A stretch of 64,000 nucleotides of DNA. Origin: Tetrahymena elliotti 4EA (Eukaryota; Ciliophora; Oligohymenophorea; Hymenostomatida; Tetrahymenidae). Of this stretch, positions 12,301 to 25,806 are shown one piece after another. The notes under the pieces were generated by a model, which saw only the letters and a program-made list of their open reading frames with translations, was not told the DNA's origin and did no database searches. The position numbers and the translations under genes were made by a program. The stretch covers positions 1 to 64,000 of the forward strand of contig JH720360.1 in the NCBI GenBank assembly GCA_000231825.2, read 5' to 3'. Each line of letters opens with the position of its first letter. Within the stretch, counting starts at the first letter, position 1.

Positions 12301-15300
12301 AGGGAAATTAAAATTTTTCTAAAATTAAAAAAAACTTAAATATTTTTTATCCTGTTAAATCATTTAATATCAGTTTAATCATTTTTTGATAAAAGAAATT
12401 TTATTTTTATTAAAATAAATTAAAAATGATTAGATTTCCTCCGCCATCAAAAATTAAATCAAAAAAATTAATCTCATTTAGAAAATTAACATTCCTCAAA
12501 AATTGATCAAGTAAAAAATTCATTTCACTTAATTTATCAAATCAAAAATAATTAAAAAAAGGAAGAGTAAAAATATTCTAGTTTACTAAAAATTAACGGA
12601 ATTTTTTGAATTTCGTAAAGGAAAAAGAAATTAAACAAATAAATTCTTCTTTGCATTCACCTTTTTTATTATTTTTTATCCTGTATCTTTTATTTACATT
12701 TTTATTATTTTTTTCTCCCTATATGAGGTATTCTAAAAAATAATAAGAATAATATGAAGAAGGTTTGAAAAATAAAATAATGAAAGAGAGATAGAAACAA
12801 CAAGAAGATAAAATATTGTATTTAATTTTTTACTCCTTTAGAAAATTACAATATTTAAAAATAAGAGATAAAGGCTCACTCTTATTATAATAATTTCTTA
12901 TATGAAAAAATTAAATTTTTTTTAAAATTTTTGTTTTTTTTAATAAACCATGAACAATGATTTTTTTTTTTCCTTTTTGAAAAAATAAACTAATGCTTAT
13001 TTATTGAACTTAAAAATGAAATATCTTTAGAATAATTTGATAAAAAATAAAAAATTCCAAACAAAATTCAATTTTTAATGTGTGTAAATCTCAGAAGAAA
13101 ATCTTGCTATCTAATACAATAAAAACTACTCAGACATCTAAATTGAAAGATAGATAAATTTTATATGGAGGTTATAGTAAAATTTCGACAAGATTTAGTA
13201 GATATAAAATAAATAAATAATTTATTAATTTTTTATAGATGTTTTAGAAAATTGGAAAATTTTAAACTATTTTTTTTAAACGGAATAAATTAAATTTTTA
13301 TAATAATTTATTGTAAAGAAAAATTTACATTAAAATTGATTTCTCATTTAAATTATAGATTGACAATCTTACTCATTTAAATGTGTGTAAAAATAATTTT
13401 ATTTGAATAAATAAAAAATGATTGCTAAAAAAATTCTAGAATAAGAATTTATTTTAATAGATAAAAGAATTAAACTTATTTTTCGAATATTTTTGAAGGT
13501 TATTAACTATTTAGAATTTTGCTTCTATTTTTAAATATTAAATCTTTAAAATTATATTTCAATAAAATTATTTTAAATTTTTATGTTTTTTTTACTACTT
13601 TTAAATCTTCTCAATAATTCTGTGTTGAAAAAATCAATGTTTTAAAAAAAATTAATTAATTTAAACTCAGCTAAATACCATTTCATCTTTGCTATCATTC
13701 TTTTATTTTTAAATTCTTAATTTTGTAGAGTAGATCTAGGTGATAACTACTCTAAGCAATTAAGGCTCAATTAGGAGTAGGTGGTGCTAGAATAATAAAA
13801 TTTTATCAAGTGGAAATGCTTCACCCAATCTATCTTTTTGAAATAAGCTATAGATGATATGAGTATAATGAGAATATGAATACTAAAAATTCTATGAATT
13901 TTAGAGTATTACATATACAAGAATGATTCAATATTTTTAAAATATTTATGCTAAAAAACTTTGAATTGACAAATTTGATAAAATAATAAAATTAAAATTC
14001 CAATCTTATAAAGAAAAATTAATAAGAAATATAAAGAAGTGTATTGTTTCTTTAATATTTATGGTTAATAACTTTAATGCTTATTAATTTGATAATTTTA
14101 TATTTAAAAATATTTTTTTACTTTATACATTTATTAGTTTGTTTGAAAATAATAGATTTTATTTAAAATATTTTAGATTATTTTATTATTGATAGAATCA
14201 TATAAATAATAAGGTGAACTTTTTATTTAACTCTTAATCTATAATAGTGTATTCAAAGAGAAAATACATTAATTCAAATTAATATCAATTTTGTTGGAAT
14301 TCAAAATTATTAAAATCTAAAAATAAAAATAAATGAGATGAGTTTTGAGGAGAGATTTTTAAAGTTGCTTTATTGGGAAATACAAGAAATTATAAAAATG
14401 AAATTATATAAAAGTTAAATAATATGGGATGATATTCTATATATTAATATAAATAAACTAGTAGGGCGCTTTAAAATTTTTGTTGGTTGATGGATAATTA
14501 TTATTAAATTATTTTAGTTTCCTTTTAATATAAGTGTCAAGGCAAAATAGGAAAATATAGAAATGGTATAAAGAAGTATAAATAAGACGAGGAGGAAAGG
14601 AAAGAAAGAATTATAAATTTATTAGGTTTGTATATTATTACTTATGTTAAAGTGAAAAAGGAGGCTCTATTTAAAATGATTATTTTATAGAAGAGCAAAT
14701 AATTACTATCTACAAAATGATTATGGTACTTATTTATCAAGAAATCGGTGTCAAAACTGTGTTAGCAAGCATGTTTGTTATGAACAAATAATGTGTTGTA
14801 ACTATCATTTTTTAATAAAGGGAAATGAAGGATAAATGGAAAAAACTTTAGTATTTATTATTGGTTATTATGCAATCTGGCTATTAATCATTAATTAATC
14901 TGATGATTCGCATTTACGCAATAATATTGACCTCAAATTAAAAATTAATTAGATTTCTTGTTAGGGATCTTTTACTTATCTTTGAAAGAGCTTGTAATTT
15001 AATGAAGATTAATCAGTTTTGAATGATCAAAGATAGATTGATTATTATTGTGTCTTTTTTTATTGTTTTTAATGAAAAATTAATTAAGAATTGAATGCCG
15101 CTTGATTTTTGTCTTTGTTTATGTTGGCTCTTTACTGATTCAAATTTATAATTTCAAATCAATAGACTACTATTAATTTTATTCATTCATTCTGTATTCA
15201 TTTCACACTGTTTTTCTTTTAGTTTCTTTCTAATCTATTAGAAACAATTAAATTTAGCTCTACCTATCAAAAAGGTGAAAAATAGTTTAGATCTTTCAGC

Positions 15301-16009
15301 TTAAATTTCTTGATCAAAAAGCAATATTTGTTAATTCGTATCTTTCTTCATTTTTACAAAATTACAATTTTTTGCATTTCTTATTTTAATTGAGTTTTCA
15401 TTTCTAATTTTTTTTTTCATGCGCATCCATCAGATAAACCGTTTTATAACTATTTTACATTTTATTGATTTTTCTGACTTTTTTTGGTCTAATTAGAAAT
15501 GGAGTATCTATTTTTCTTTGGCTCAGATAAGATTATTTTTAAACAGTACATGCATGCTTGATTACTATATTTTGGTGGTATTTATTATTTTTGTAAAAGG
15601 ATTATATCTTTAGGTGCTGTCTGACCCCTTAGAAATGGGAAATCAGTCAAAATAATTTATAAATAAGACAAAGTTTGTTTTATATTGGATATTTATATTT
15701 TGAAGTAAATTTTTTTTAACTATTTTTGTTTTAAACTTTGAAGTCGATATTTAAAAAAATAGATTTTATATTTAGTATTTTTCATATAATTCAGCCGAAG
15801 GTTGGCTGAAAGGGTTAAGCCCCTTGCGATTAAATTGAAAATAAATAAATGGTTTAAAAAGCTTTTTTGTTTATTCTTCTTTGAAATTATTTATTCCTCC
15901 TAAAGCTGCTAAACTAATTTCTATGCCTTTAATTAACTTCTTTAATATAAACTATGGTTTCTTATTTTAAAATTTATTGGAGAGAGAGAATGTTCAATCA
16001 GTTAAGATT
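9327..16009. other. 6.7 kb A+T-rich spacer, no defensible gene
   Basis: Between paralogues A and B. A minus-strand TGA-free run of over 1.3 kb (about 12.5-13.87 kb) exists but translates into Phe/Ile/Lys/Asn-rich low-complexity sequence and is probably chance under a one-stop code. Slightly more G+C-rich islands lie at about 9665-9850, 13725-13870 and 14740-14800; each could hide an exon, but none has a recognisable motif. The hairpin pair at 15791-15825 is listed separately. Confidence 0.5.
15791..15825. other. Two adjacent G+C-rich stem-loops
   Basis: TCAGCC (15791-15796) pairs perfectly with GGCTGA (15804-15809) around a 7-base loop. Immediately after, AAGGG (810-814 of the 15 kb block, i.e. 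15810-15814) pairs with CCCTT (15821-15825) around a 6-base loop. A nearby stretch at about 15619-15647 also contains CTGA-CCC ... GGG ... TCAG. The cluster lies about 180 bases beyond the stop codon of paralogue B, so it could be in its 3' untranslated region, or part of a small structured RNA. I do not recognise a known RNA family. Confidence 0.4.
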
Positions 16010-18691
16010 TCATTCATCTTATTTTCTAATTTGAATGACAGCAATTCTTTTTTTATTGAGATAGTCATCATCTGAAAATTTATTGCCTAAAAGAGCAGAT
16101 GAACCTGAATGCGATTTTTAAAATGAAGGTGGCATAGCTAAATCGAGATTGCTGGGCTCGTCACTTTATGAAAACATTTTAAATAATGAGAGCAAGCTAT
16201 CAATTTATAAGTTTTGATTGTTATTATTGCTGTTGTTGTTATTATTGTTTACACTGCTTTTGTCATTTCCAAATAAGAGCATATCCAACAATTGTAAATT
16301 TTTTTCACCAGCATTATTTTGGGTGGATTATTAAAGTTAACTTGTTGTTTAATGTTTTTTGTTAGCCTCGCTATTAACTGAAAAGCCCTAAGCGGTATTA
16401 GTTAAGTTAGAGAGGAAGCTGAGACTAGATTAAGCAGTATTAGCATTTAATGAAGAATTATTGTTGCCACTCTAACTAAAATTGTTTGATGAAGCAGTTT
16501 ATGGGAAAGAGTTTGCATTATTGTTACTTGTGCAAGGTTAAGAGTTGTTAAAGAATTGTAAGAAATTAGGAGAATTCTTTGATAATAGCTTCTAGATATC
16601 ATTAGTAGATGTAGAAGCAGCAGAGGAAGAATTAACTGCAGCAATACCTGTATTGTTATTATTGTTTGAAACAAGGGTTGAAAAATTGAAATTATTTTCA
16701 TGTTCAATAGCCATTTCTTCAACTTTCACCTAACCGTTTGAAACTGAAGAGGAAAGAAGGCTGCTTATTTGATCGATTTTAGATTGTTGTTTTTGTTGGA
16801 ATTTTTCCTTGCTTTTTTATGAAGAAGTGGAAGATAAAGCATCATTATTGTTAACATTGTTGCTGCTGACATTATTAGCATTGTTGTTAAGATTTAAAGG
16901 TGAGCTATTTGATAAAAATGAAGTGCTTTGATAATCTTTTAGTCTATATTTGAATTAGAGGTTACGAGTAATCTTAAAGTTTTTATTTTTTTATTCATGA
17001 TTCTTCTTTTGTTCATCAATATACTTACGTAATACTCCCATCTTGTTACCAAGATTGCTATCGAAATCAAAGCCAAAGAACTCAGCAGTTCTTAATTCTT
17101 AGAAATAATAATCCAAAACCTTCTTAGAGATGTTGAGCTCATCAGCAACTTCTTACAAACCTTTAACTTAGTGTTTTTATCTGTATTCTTCTTACAAATC
17201 TCTCCACTTAGTCACCATTTCAATAGCTTCTCTGATTGTTCTTTCTTTGTTACGAGACTATCTGTTCATGTTATTGTTATTGTTGTTGTTGTTATTGTTA
17301 CTGTTGCTATTAGCAGAATTTACAACTCCTTGTTATAATTGATATTAGAAGCTATTGATGTTAGAGCCTTCGATTTGCTTTCCCCCACAGTTGCTCTAGT
17401 TTGAGAAACCTGAGTTGTTATTTAAACTATTGTTAGTTATGTTAGAGAGAGGGTTGTATGCATGGAAATTAGAATTATGAGTACCAATATTTAAACCTGA
17501 TTGACCATAAAGGTTAATAGGTAACTTTCCACTGAGGCTTAAGTTCATTGAATTGGTGAAGCAGTTGTTAGTTTCACCAGCTTCTGATAATGTTGGATCA
17601 TTTGTAATGGCTGATTGATGCTTCTTCATTTTAGGTACTTCATTTTCAGTGAAAGAAGTGCATGGAGATAAATCCTTTGATTCATTTTAATTGCTACAGC
17701 TTTCACTGCAATGCTCAAGGGTTTCTGAAACTTTGCGTTTACGATTTAATTTAAATCCTTTTTGACTATTAGTAGCTGACAAATTTGAATCACCCTTTAC
17801 TTTTTTATTGTCGTTTGATAAGGCTTTATCAGAAGTATTATTATCATTTAAATTATTATTTGGATTTGAAACGGCTGAAGGCTCATGCTATTGAGAGCAT
17901 CCATCTGACTCCATATTCAAGGAGTGAGAGCTCATAGTGAGTGAATCATTGTTGTTCAAGTCTTCGTTGCTCAATTGAGAAGCAGTAGCTGCCTTTCCGA
18001 ATATAATTTGAGAAGATGTATTGTTAACAATGGCTTCACCAGAAGATATGGCTTTATTAAGGTCTGGCTTTTAGCAATTTTCTTATGTGTTATTAGAATT
18101 TAAATTTAAATTTTATAATTTGGGTGATGAATTATTATTGGAGTAAGATGAAACAGCAATGTCATGGACTGAAGAGGAGACCTTTGTTAAAGGAATATGG
18201 GGTTCAGTTGTTGAAGTATTTTTTAAACTGGCAGTATGGAGGTTATTATTTATATTGTTATTTGTATTTTTATTGTTAGAAATTTGATTTTAATTAACTT
18301 GAGCTGATAAATTTTCTTCTTTCTTAGATTCGCTTGAAGGAGTGCGTATTTTTTCAAACTTTAATGTGATATTGATTTTGGAATCAATAGATAAGTACTA
18401 GTTTTGAATTTCTTCTGATGGGTAAAAACCTATCATGATATCCATATCATCATCAGAAGGCTAGAATATCATACAGTTATTGAGGAAGTATTGAAGGCTA
18501 ATATTTTTTTCTATCAGGTCTATAACCTTGATTGTGTTATCAGCTTGCAAGGGAGCTTTTAAATCTTTAAAAAGACACTTTTTAGCTGTGTCTCTGTCTT
18601 CGCAAACTAAATTAACCTTGATGGTAGTAGGAGTTGGATTGACATGGGTAGCAGTAGTTGGTACTGTTTCAGTAGAAGTTATAGTAGACAT
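16010..18691 (-). CDS. HTH-like ciliate family protein, paralogue B (893 aa)
   Basis: Single open minus-strand frame from ATG at 18691 to TGA at 16010, crossing many TAA/TAG codons. The N-terminal domain at about residues 24-110 begins IKVNLVCEDRDTAKKCLF, matching paralogue A. A long Asn/Ser-rich region follows, with a basic FKLNRKRKVSE motif near the middle (candidate nuclear signal). Residues 483-551 are the 69-residue block, with LQEVADELNISKKVLDYYF as helix-turn-helix-like core and the invariant LRTAEFFGFDFDSNL after it. KITRNLQFKYRL follows, then about 300 residues of poly-Asn/Ser/Gln sequence. The longest member of the set. A transcription-factor-like role is inferred, not shown. Its upstream side carries a strongly pyrimidine-rich tract. 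Asn runs coincide with imperfect ATT/GTT trinucleotide repeats on the plus strand. Confidence 0.85.
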
Positions 18692-19190
18692 TTTTTATAA
18701 GGAGATGAATTTATTAAGAGGTGATTTCAATATTTTATAATAGTATTCAAAATTGTAAGATGGATGAGGTGTATTTAAATTTATGTTTGCAGAACTATTT
18801 GTTTATGGCGCTGTTTATTGCTTCTGCTTTATGTTTCTGATTCTTTTTTATTAGTTTCTTCTAGTTTGGAAGAATGTTTGACAAAATCTTTGTTTTGCAC
18901 TTTTTCTTTTATTTTTTATCTTCTTTTTTGATATTTTTTTTATATTTGATTTCTTTTGATGTCAAATTTTGCTTGGGATTTTTTTTTAATAACTTTTTTT
19001 TTTGGTTTTTCTTTCTTTTTTTGTTTTTGTCTTTTGTTTCCTCCTTCTTTCTTCGTTTCCTTATTTAAATTTCTAATTTACATACATCATGAATTCATTG
19101 AAATTTTCATTAATATTTGCATTTTTCATTTTTCATTCCTTTTTTTTCATTTTCACTGCTTATATTTGATAGATAAGACAGAATGACAGA

Positions 19191-19210
19191 TAAATAAATA
19201 AATAAATAAA
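19191..19210. repeat. (TAAA)n microsatellite
   Basis: Five perfect TAAA units followed by degenerate copies, in the region upstream of paralogue B. Confidence 0.8.
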
Positions 19211-21369
19211 CAAAAATAAGTTATCAAGCAAGCAATAAGCAAACAAAAGGAATCTATATTTGCCTTTATTTGATTATTCCTTGCTTTTATATTAATTTTT
19301 GATAAGGATTTTTGATATTAATACTCATTTAGTTTTAATACGATTGATATTCATTCCTTCTCCTTTTTTTTTACTTTATTTAAATTGAAAACCTTTTTTT
19401 TTCCCCCGCCTTTCCTTCATTTGATATACTCAAAATATTTCTATTTAACTAACTAAAGAACCGCTCTCCACCTTCATTAACTTAATCTTTTAGTCAATAG
19501 TCTTTACCACAAATGTAATTTGAATTTAACAATTAAGCCTACTTTAATTTCAAAAATAAATATCGAATTTTGCTTATACATCCCTTCAATTAATTTGTTG
19601 ACTACGCCGTTAATATTTAAATACTCTAATCTAGCTGTGTCTATAGCTCTTATGAGTTAATTCATAAAATTGAAATTCTAAATAAATAAAAATATATATT
19701 AATAAGTGTATATTTAATTTATTAGATAGATATGCTGGAAAATAATTAATTGACTTACTTACTTTTGATAAAGAAACAAATAGGCTAAACATAGCGAATA
19801 ATTTACTTTACTTATTAATAAATAATTCATTCAATAAATAAATGACTAATCTGCATATAAATATGTATCAATCAATATTAAAATTTCTTATTTTCCTACT
19901 TTTATTACTGAATAATAATAATGATAATAAATAAATGAATGATTTTGATAATATTAATGTGCTTGCTTTATTAAAAACTAGCCATACCCAATACATAAAA
20001 TAAATAGATATATTAGACTCTTTATCCTGTACTTTAAATTTATCTTTATTTTTTTTATCTTAGATTCTTTTCTAGAACTGATTGCTTCTACCTTCCTCCT
20101 AGATCAGCTCCTCTCTGATTTTTCTTTAATTTTTAGAATTTAATTGGACCTAGCTCTAAACAAGTATTCAAATCACTCTCATTTATAAAAATTTGTATTT
20201 GCTTAAAAGAATTTGCTTTTATTCTAAATTAAGAAACAAAAAATTCTTTTTCAACAACCCAAATTGTCAGATACCGTTTTTAAATTTGTAATTTGTATTT
20301 TCAAAGTATTTTAATATCAGCCATTGAGAAATGATACAATTAGTTTAATTATATTGCTTTTCATAAAATATTTTCTGTATTTTACATAAGCGAATATCTC
20401 TTACAGAAAATTAGAAATAAAAATTAAGTTTTAAAGCAAGTAGATTAACGAACATCATTTAAATTTTCCTTTAAGTTTATGAATGGAGAAATTACAATTA
20501 TTATTCTATTTGAGTTTCAAGCTTTTTAGCTTTTAAAAAAGCATTACTGTTAACTCGATTCTATTTCTCAAATAATATTAATTTAAATTTCTATCAGACC
20601 CTTTCTAATAAAAATATATTTATCTAAAAAGGCTGTATATCCTTCACATCAGATACATCAAATAATAAATATAAATCTTATCAAATAAATTATTAAATGA
20701 AAAATTGGATAACTAACTAACTAAATCAGTCAAATTCTTAAGCATACTAATTAATTGCAAATCAATCTCTGTAAATAAATCAAAAATCAAAATGCAAATT
20801 GTCTTTTTTTTGTCAATCTAAATTCTGTCTATCATTCAATTTCTATTTGCCTAACAAATTGTTAGAAAGTGTCAAAAAACTTCAAAACCAGAAATAAAAT
20901 TCAAAAAAGGTTCTTCTCCTCAAGCTAATTAAAACAAAAACAATAAGAATAATCTATGGACTTAGAAGAAACATTTTAAAAAGTATTTATATTTAGTAGT
21001 AATTAATATTTAAATCAATAAAGAAAATAAAATTATTAATGATAACTGGGATCAGAAAAGCCCTTTAATATTATAATCATTATAATGAATGTAAAATAGA
21101 AAAAAAAAGGTCCTCTTATTTTTAAAAAATCACTCTCTGTCTGATAAATAAATCATCAAAAAACTACCATGGTTAATATATATAGAGAGTAGTTAATCTA
21201 AGAAAAGAATATAATTTATAGTCTAATAGAATTTAAATCATCATTGATTTATTTTATCTGATGAGTTACTTAAGATTTTTTGGTCACTAACCCTTCAATA
21301 AATAGAAGTATTATCTTGGATTTCCCCCCTTATATATCCCCCAATCACCCTCTACATTTAAAATAATGC

Positions 21370-21873
21370 TCAATATCTTACTTAGAAGAAACTAAATTTT
21401 ATAAATGCTAACATAACTTTATTATATAATTTATGCTTTTCTATTTTAGGTAGACTTTACTCTATTATTTTCGTTCTTTCGAATACATATATTATCTTTC
21501 CTGTTTTAAATTTTATTTCATTACTAATCCTACAAAAAAACAAATAAAATCTATTGAATAATTACTCCATTGAAGCATAATTATCCTCCAGTAAATTCAA
21601 CCTCATTAAATACTCATCACATTTAAGTAGTGTCCATCTTGCATCTGCGTTATCTTACATTTCTGAAGCAATTTTCCTTATTTTTATTCTAAAATTCTTC
21701 AAACATGCAAAAAAAATGTGTATAAAGATATCTTTTAGCAGCATAGGATAAAAATACAATAAAAAGTATTTTGAAAAAAAGGAGAAAAAGTTAATATCTT
21801 GAAGAAAAAGTAAAAAATTAAATCTAAGAAAATCAAAATTTAAATATCTACAAAATATCTTTAATTCAACCAT
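21370..21873 (-). CDS. Doubtful ORF, possibly one real exon
   Basis: The minus strand is open from an ATG at 21873 to TGA at 21370 (167 aa). Most of it is hydrophobic and A+T-driven, but the middle (about 21,560-21,670), reading QDNADARWTLLKCDEYLMRL, has clearly higher G+C and a mixed, coding-like composition. Intron-like sequence may flank it. I recognise no family. It may be a single exon of an unresolved gene, or chance. Confidence 0.22.
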
Positions 21874-24800
21874 CCATTTGAAATAATTAAATTTCACTTG
21901 AATTAATTGTGATGATCTATTTTGCTTTTCATCAAATATTCATTCAATTATTTTATTACCAAAAATCACCCAGAAATTCAATAAAATTTATTAATCAATA
22001 CTTTCTTATCCTGCTTTTTTATCTTTTCTAAGCAAATATCAATAAAGTCTTTTCTTATTTTTGTTAGAAATTTTTTATTTCATATTTTTTTGATCAAATC
22101 TATTTGTTTTTATTTAATATCTAACTTCTTCATTGAAATGCCTAATTTCTTTCTGCTTAATTTTTTGATTGCTTTTATTTTTTGACAATAGATATTTACT
22201 AACTTGACCGATTTGTACTTTTCTTATTTTTTAAATAAGTAAACCTAAAGAGATTAACTCTCTTTGTTTCTGACTTGTGATATTAGATGAATAAATTTAC
22301 AATAAAATTAAGGCAATATCTTTTTTGTTTTTAAATTTATTTAAATATTCAAAATTTATATTTTTTATCAATAATCAATCATTCATTCAAAATACATTCA
22401 AATAAATAAATAAATATTTTTAAATTTAATTTGAAATCTAAAAAATATCTTTGAATTTAAGCAATTTTTAGTTTCATGTTATCAATTGAAAATAACTGTT
22501 CTCAAATTTAAATGAAAATTCACTAATATTTTCTAGTTTATTTTTTTGAAATGAAATTTAAATGTCTTAACATATCTTAATGATTTTACTTTATATTTTC
22601 ATACAATCCAATACAAAATATTAATTAATTAGCAATTATTTTTTTTTCAATACCAACTTTTTGAAATTCAAAATCCACCAATTCAAAATTTAAAATGCAC
22701 TCAACTTAACTTTTTACCTTAATTGCGAATAAAAAACTTGACTTAAAATAATAAAGTTACTTAACTTGGTTTCTTAATACTTTTTAAAAATATTTACTTG
22801 TTTTTATGAGATATGAATACTTAAAAATAAGATACTGAATCAATTTTATAAATATTTATTATTTGGTACTATAAGAGTAAGTGAAGTTAAAATGAAATAG
22901 TATCTATAACTTCTAAAAAATGCATTATTTAGTTTTATAAGATTACAACTTTGAAAGGAATTGCTGACTTTCAAAATGTTTAAAAAAGGTCAATATTTTA
23001 AAATACTAGATATCTGATTCTTAATGGTAAATGAAGTATTTATCAAAAAATAAATTTGATTGATAAGAAATCAAAAACTCAAATATATTTAGAATTTATC
23101 TGATATTAAAAAATAAAAATGAAGACTAAATTCATCAAATTTAAATATGAATGAAATAGATAATAATCAAATACAAACTAATAGTAATTATTTTTCATTT
23201 TTATTTTTGATCAGATTTTCAATAGATATTTTTTAAATTTTTCTCTAAAAAAACTCTAAAGTAATTAGATTCAAATAATTTTTAGATATATTTGAAAATG
23301 ATTAGCATTTGCAAAAAAAGTATATTAACGACTATTAAAAATAATTTAATAGGTAAAAAATACTATTTTTAGTTTTAATAATTTAAATTCATTCAATAAA
23401 TCTTTTCAATTTTCAAAATTGTTAAGGAAATAAAATAAAAAAAAGGGGGATCTTTTTTCTTTTGCTGATGTTATTATATTTTTTCAAATTTTTAAAAATT
23501 AACTAATGTTGAGGGTAATTTGGGATTTGAGAATTTAAGCTCGTTACCGTATTTCTACATATATTATTTATTTATTTGATAATTCATTTTTATTTAAAAA
23601 AAAGCAAAATATTAAATATTTATATCCTTCTTCAAAAAAATTTTGATTTAAAATTATTAAACCATAAAATGTGAGGCTTGAAATTCAAGTAAGAAATACT
23701 AATATTAGAATATTAACTAATTTTGAAATTGATGTAAAAAGTAAGAATTTAATATTCTAAATTCTTAGTTAGAATTTAAATAATATTTTTATGAAATGCA
23801 ATTTATTCTAAAAAGTATAACAATCAAACAGTGAAAGTTTTAAGAGCAATCTTACTCCTAAAATTCTAATTAATATAGCATTATTAACATGATATGCAAA
23901 GTATTTAAAATAAGAATAAGATATATTTAGCTACCTTTTTAATGTTGAAGGAGTATACTAGTTACAAATTATAAAATTATCTTTGTAAAATACTGAGTAT
24001 AGACTACTCTATTATGTTTAGACTCTTTCCATAGATGCTATTAAGAGTCAGTAACCACAAAAATACCTTGTAATAGACAGTAATTCTTATTTATAAAAAA
24101 TAATGTAGTATCATAAGAAATGATGAAATCATAGAACAGAATAAGTTCCCTCTCATTTCAGATATTCCTAAAGTTTGAGCTTTGCTTTTTACAGTTTTTA
24201 TTGATAATTTGTTGTATATTTTTCATTTTTCTTTTCTAGTTTCTAAGTGCTCATATTTTTGTTATTCTTAGAAAAGTAGTTTTACAAAAAATAGTTACTG
24301 TATTTATTGTTATTTATTGAAGTATAATTTTCAAATATTTTTGAATCCTTATTACTCTTTTAAGCTGGCTTAGAATAAATTGTCAAAATGACTATTTTAG
24401 AATTTTTAGGAGGCATTTAGTTTATACTTTATAACAAAGTTATTTCTAAAAGAATTTTAATATCAATATTTTTTAAATATAATTAATAAATTCTAAAGTT
24501 TACTTCTAATAGAAAATGAAGTTGATTTATCTTAAAATAAATTAATTTAAAACATCAAAAGATCTTTATATTCATCAAACTGTAATTTTAAGATTTTATT
24601 TTTTAAAAATAAAATCAAATTTTTGTCTTCAAAAACAGAATGAACTTGATAAATAAAATTAAAATAAATTTATTTTTAAGAAAAATTCTTCATTTCCAGC
24701 GTTAATTGTTTTGAAGGTCACTTTTATTTTAATATTCACTTAATAAAATTAAAACCAAAAGTATAAATCTTGAAATTATACATAAGGTTGATTGTTGAAA

Positions 24801-25806
24801 TAAAAATAAATAAATAAGTAAGTGAGTATTGTAAAATTAAAGATCATAAAGATTAAAAACCTTTTATTCTAAAATAATTTCAAACTTATTTAACTCTTTA
24901 AACTATAAAAAAAATTTAATCTCTTGTTTGAAGACATATTGAGAAAATTTTTTTATTTCTTTAAATGTTAACGACTTTTCTAATATAGATAAATTTAATA
25001 TTATCTGTTTTTGGGGACTTAATTTTTTGAAATAGATAAAAATAAATCCTAAAATGAAATCTTAAAAAAAATAAAAATTTCAATTTCTGAAACTCAACTA
25101 AAATATTTTCATAAAACATATTTAAGATATATACAGTTTTTCATTTATTGCTTATTATTTAGCTCAAAAAACTTGATATTAATAAGATTTTCAAAGTATT
25201 TGTAGACAATCTAAACTTTATAGACTTAGTTTTTGCATTAATTTGTATAATTAAAAAAATATTAAAATCTGATTATTATTTATAAATTCTGACAGGTTTT
25301 AAACAGCCAATTTTCTGAAATAAATCCAAATTAATTTAATGTGCAAAAGTCTTTAAAAATTTGTATTTCTTTAGATTAATTGATCTATTTTTTTAGCTTT
25401 ATATGAACTTAATTATCAAAGTCAAAATAAAAAATTAAAACCTTAATGATAAGATTTTATTTTCAATCTTCAATTTAATAAAAATTATCAAATTAGAATT
25501 AATTTATTATTATTTGCTAAAAATCTTAAACTTGATAAAAGAATATTTACATTTATTGCTTTGTTTTGTTAATTAATATATTTACTACTCAACTATTTTC
25601 TTTAAGTCTATAATTTTTAAAACAATAAATTTTCAGATTTTATCAAAAAATAAGTATACATCACAAAGTAAAGTTATAATATGTTCTCTAAAAAGATTAA
25701 ATACTATTAATAAATTAAAAATATTATAATAAATAAATAAATAATTAATAATAAATCAATTAAAAATATCAACAATAATCTAAAATTAATCTTAAAGCTG
25801 TTAAAA

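Larger units (their letters stand above)
18692..25806. other. 7 kb A+T-rich region with pyrimidine tract and microsatellites
   Basis: Upstream of paralogue B, about 18,860-19,170 is dominated by T and C on the plus strand, which creates spurious Phe-rich frames. A (TAAA)n run occupies 19191-19210. A weak minus-strand ORF at 21370-21873 is listed separately. Otherwise only chance frames are seen; an approximately 130-codon minus-strand frame near 23.84-24.2 kb has membrane-like composition but no motif. Confidence 0.5.

Noticed and set aside
12510..13870. A minus-strand frame with no TGA for over 1.3 kb
   Set aside because: With one stop codon and very low G content such runs are expected by chance. 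The translation is dominated by Phe, Ile, Lys, Asn and Leu and shows no motif or gene-like start.
14740..14830. Plus-strand RCQNCVSKHVCYEQIMCC, a possible zinc-finger exon
   Set aside because: Two other frames are equally open across the same bases, the extension is not protein-like, and no flanking exon was found.
18874..19186. Plus-strand Phe-rich ORFs
   Set aside because: They arise from the T/C-rich tract upstream of paralogue B; a near-pure Phe/Leu/Ser composition is not protein-like.
23840..24200. Minus-strand frame of about 130 codons with membrane-like composition
   Set aside because: No motif, no clear G+C rise and no supporting splice signals; within chance for this composition.
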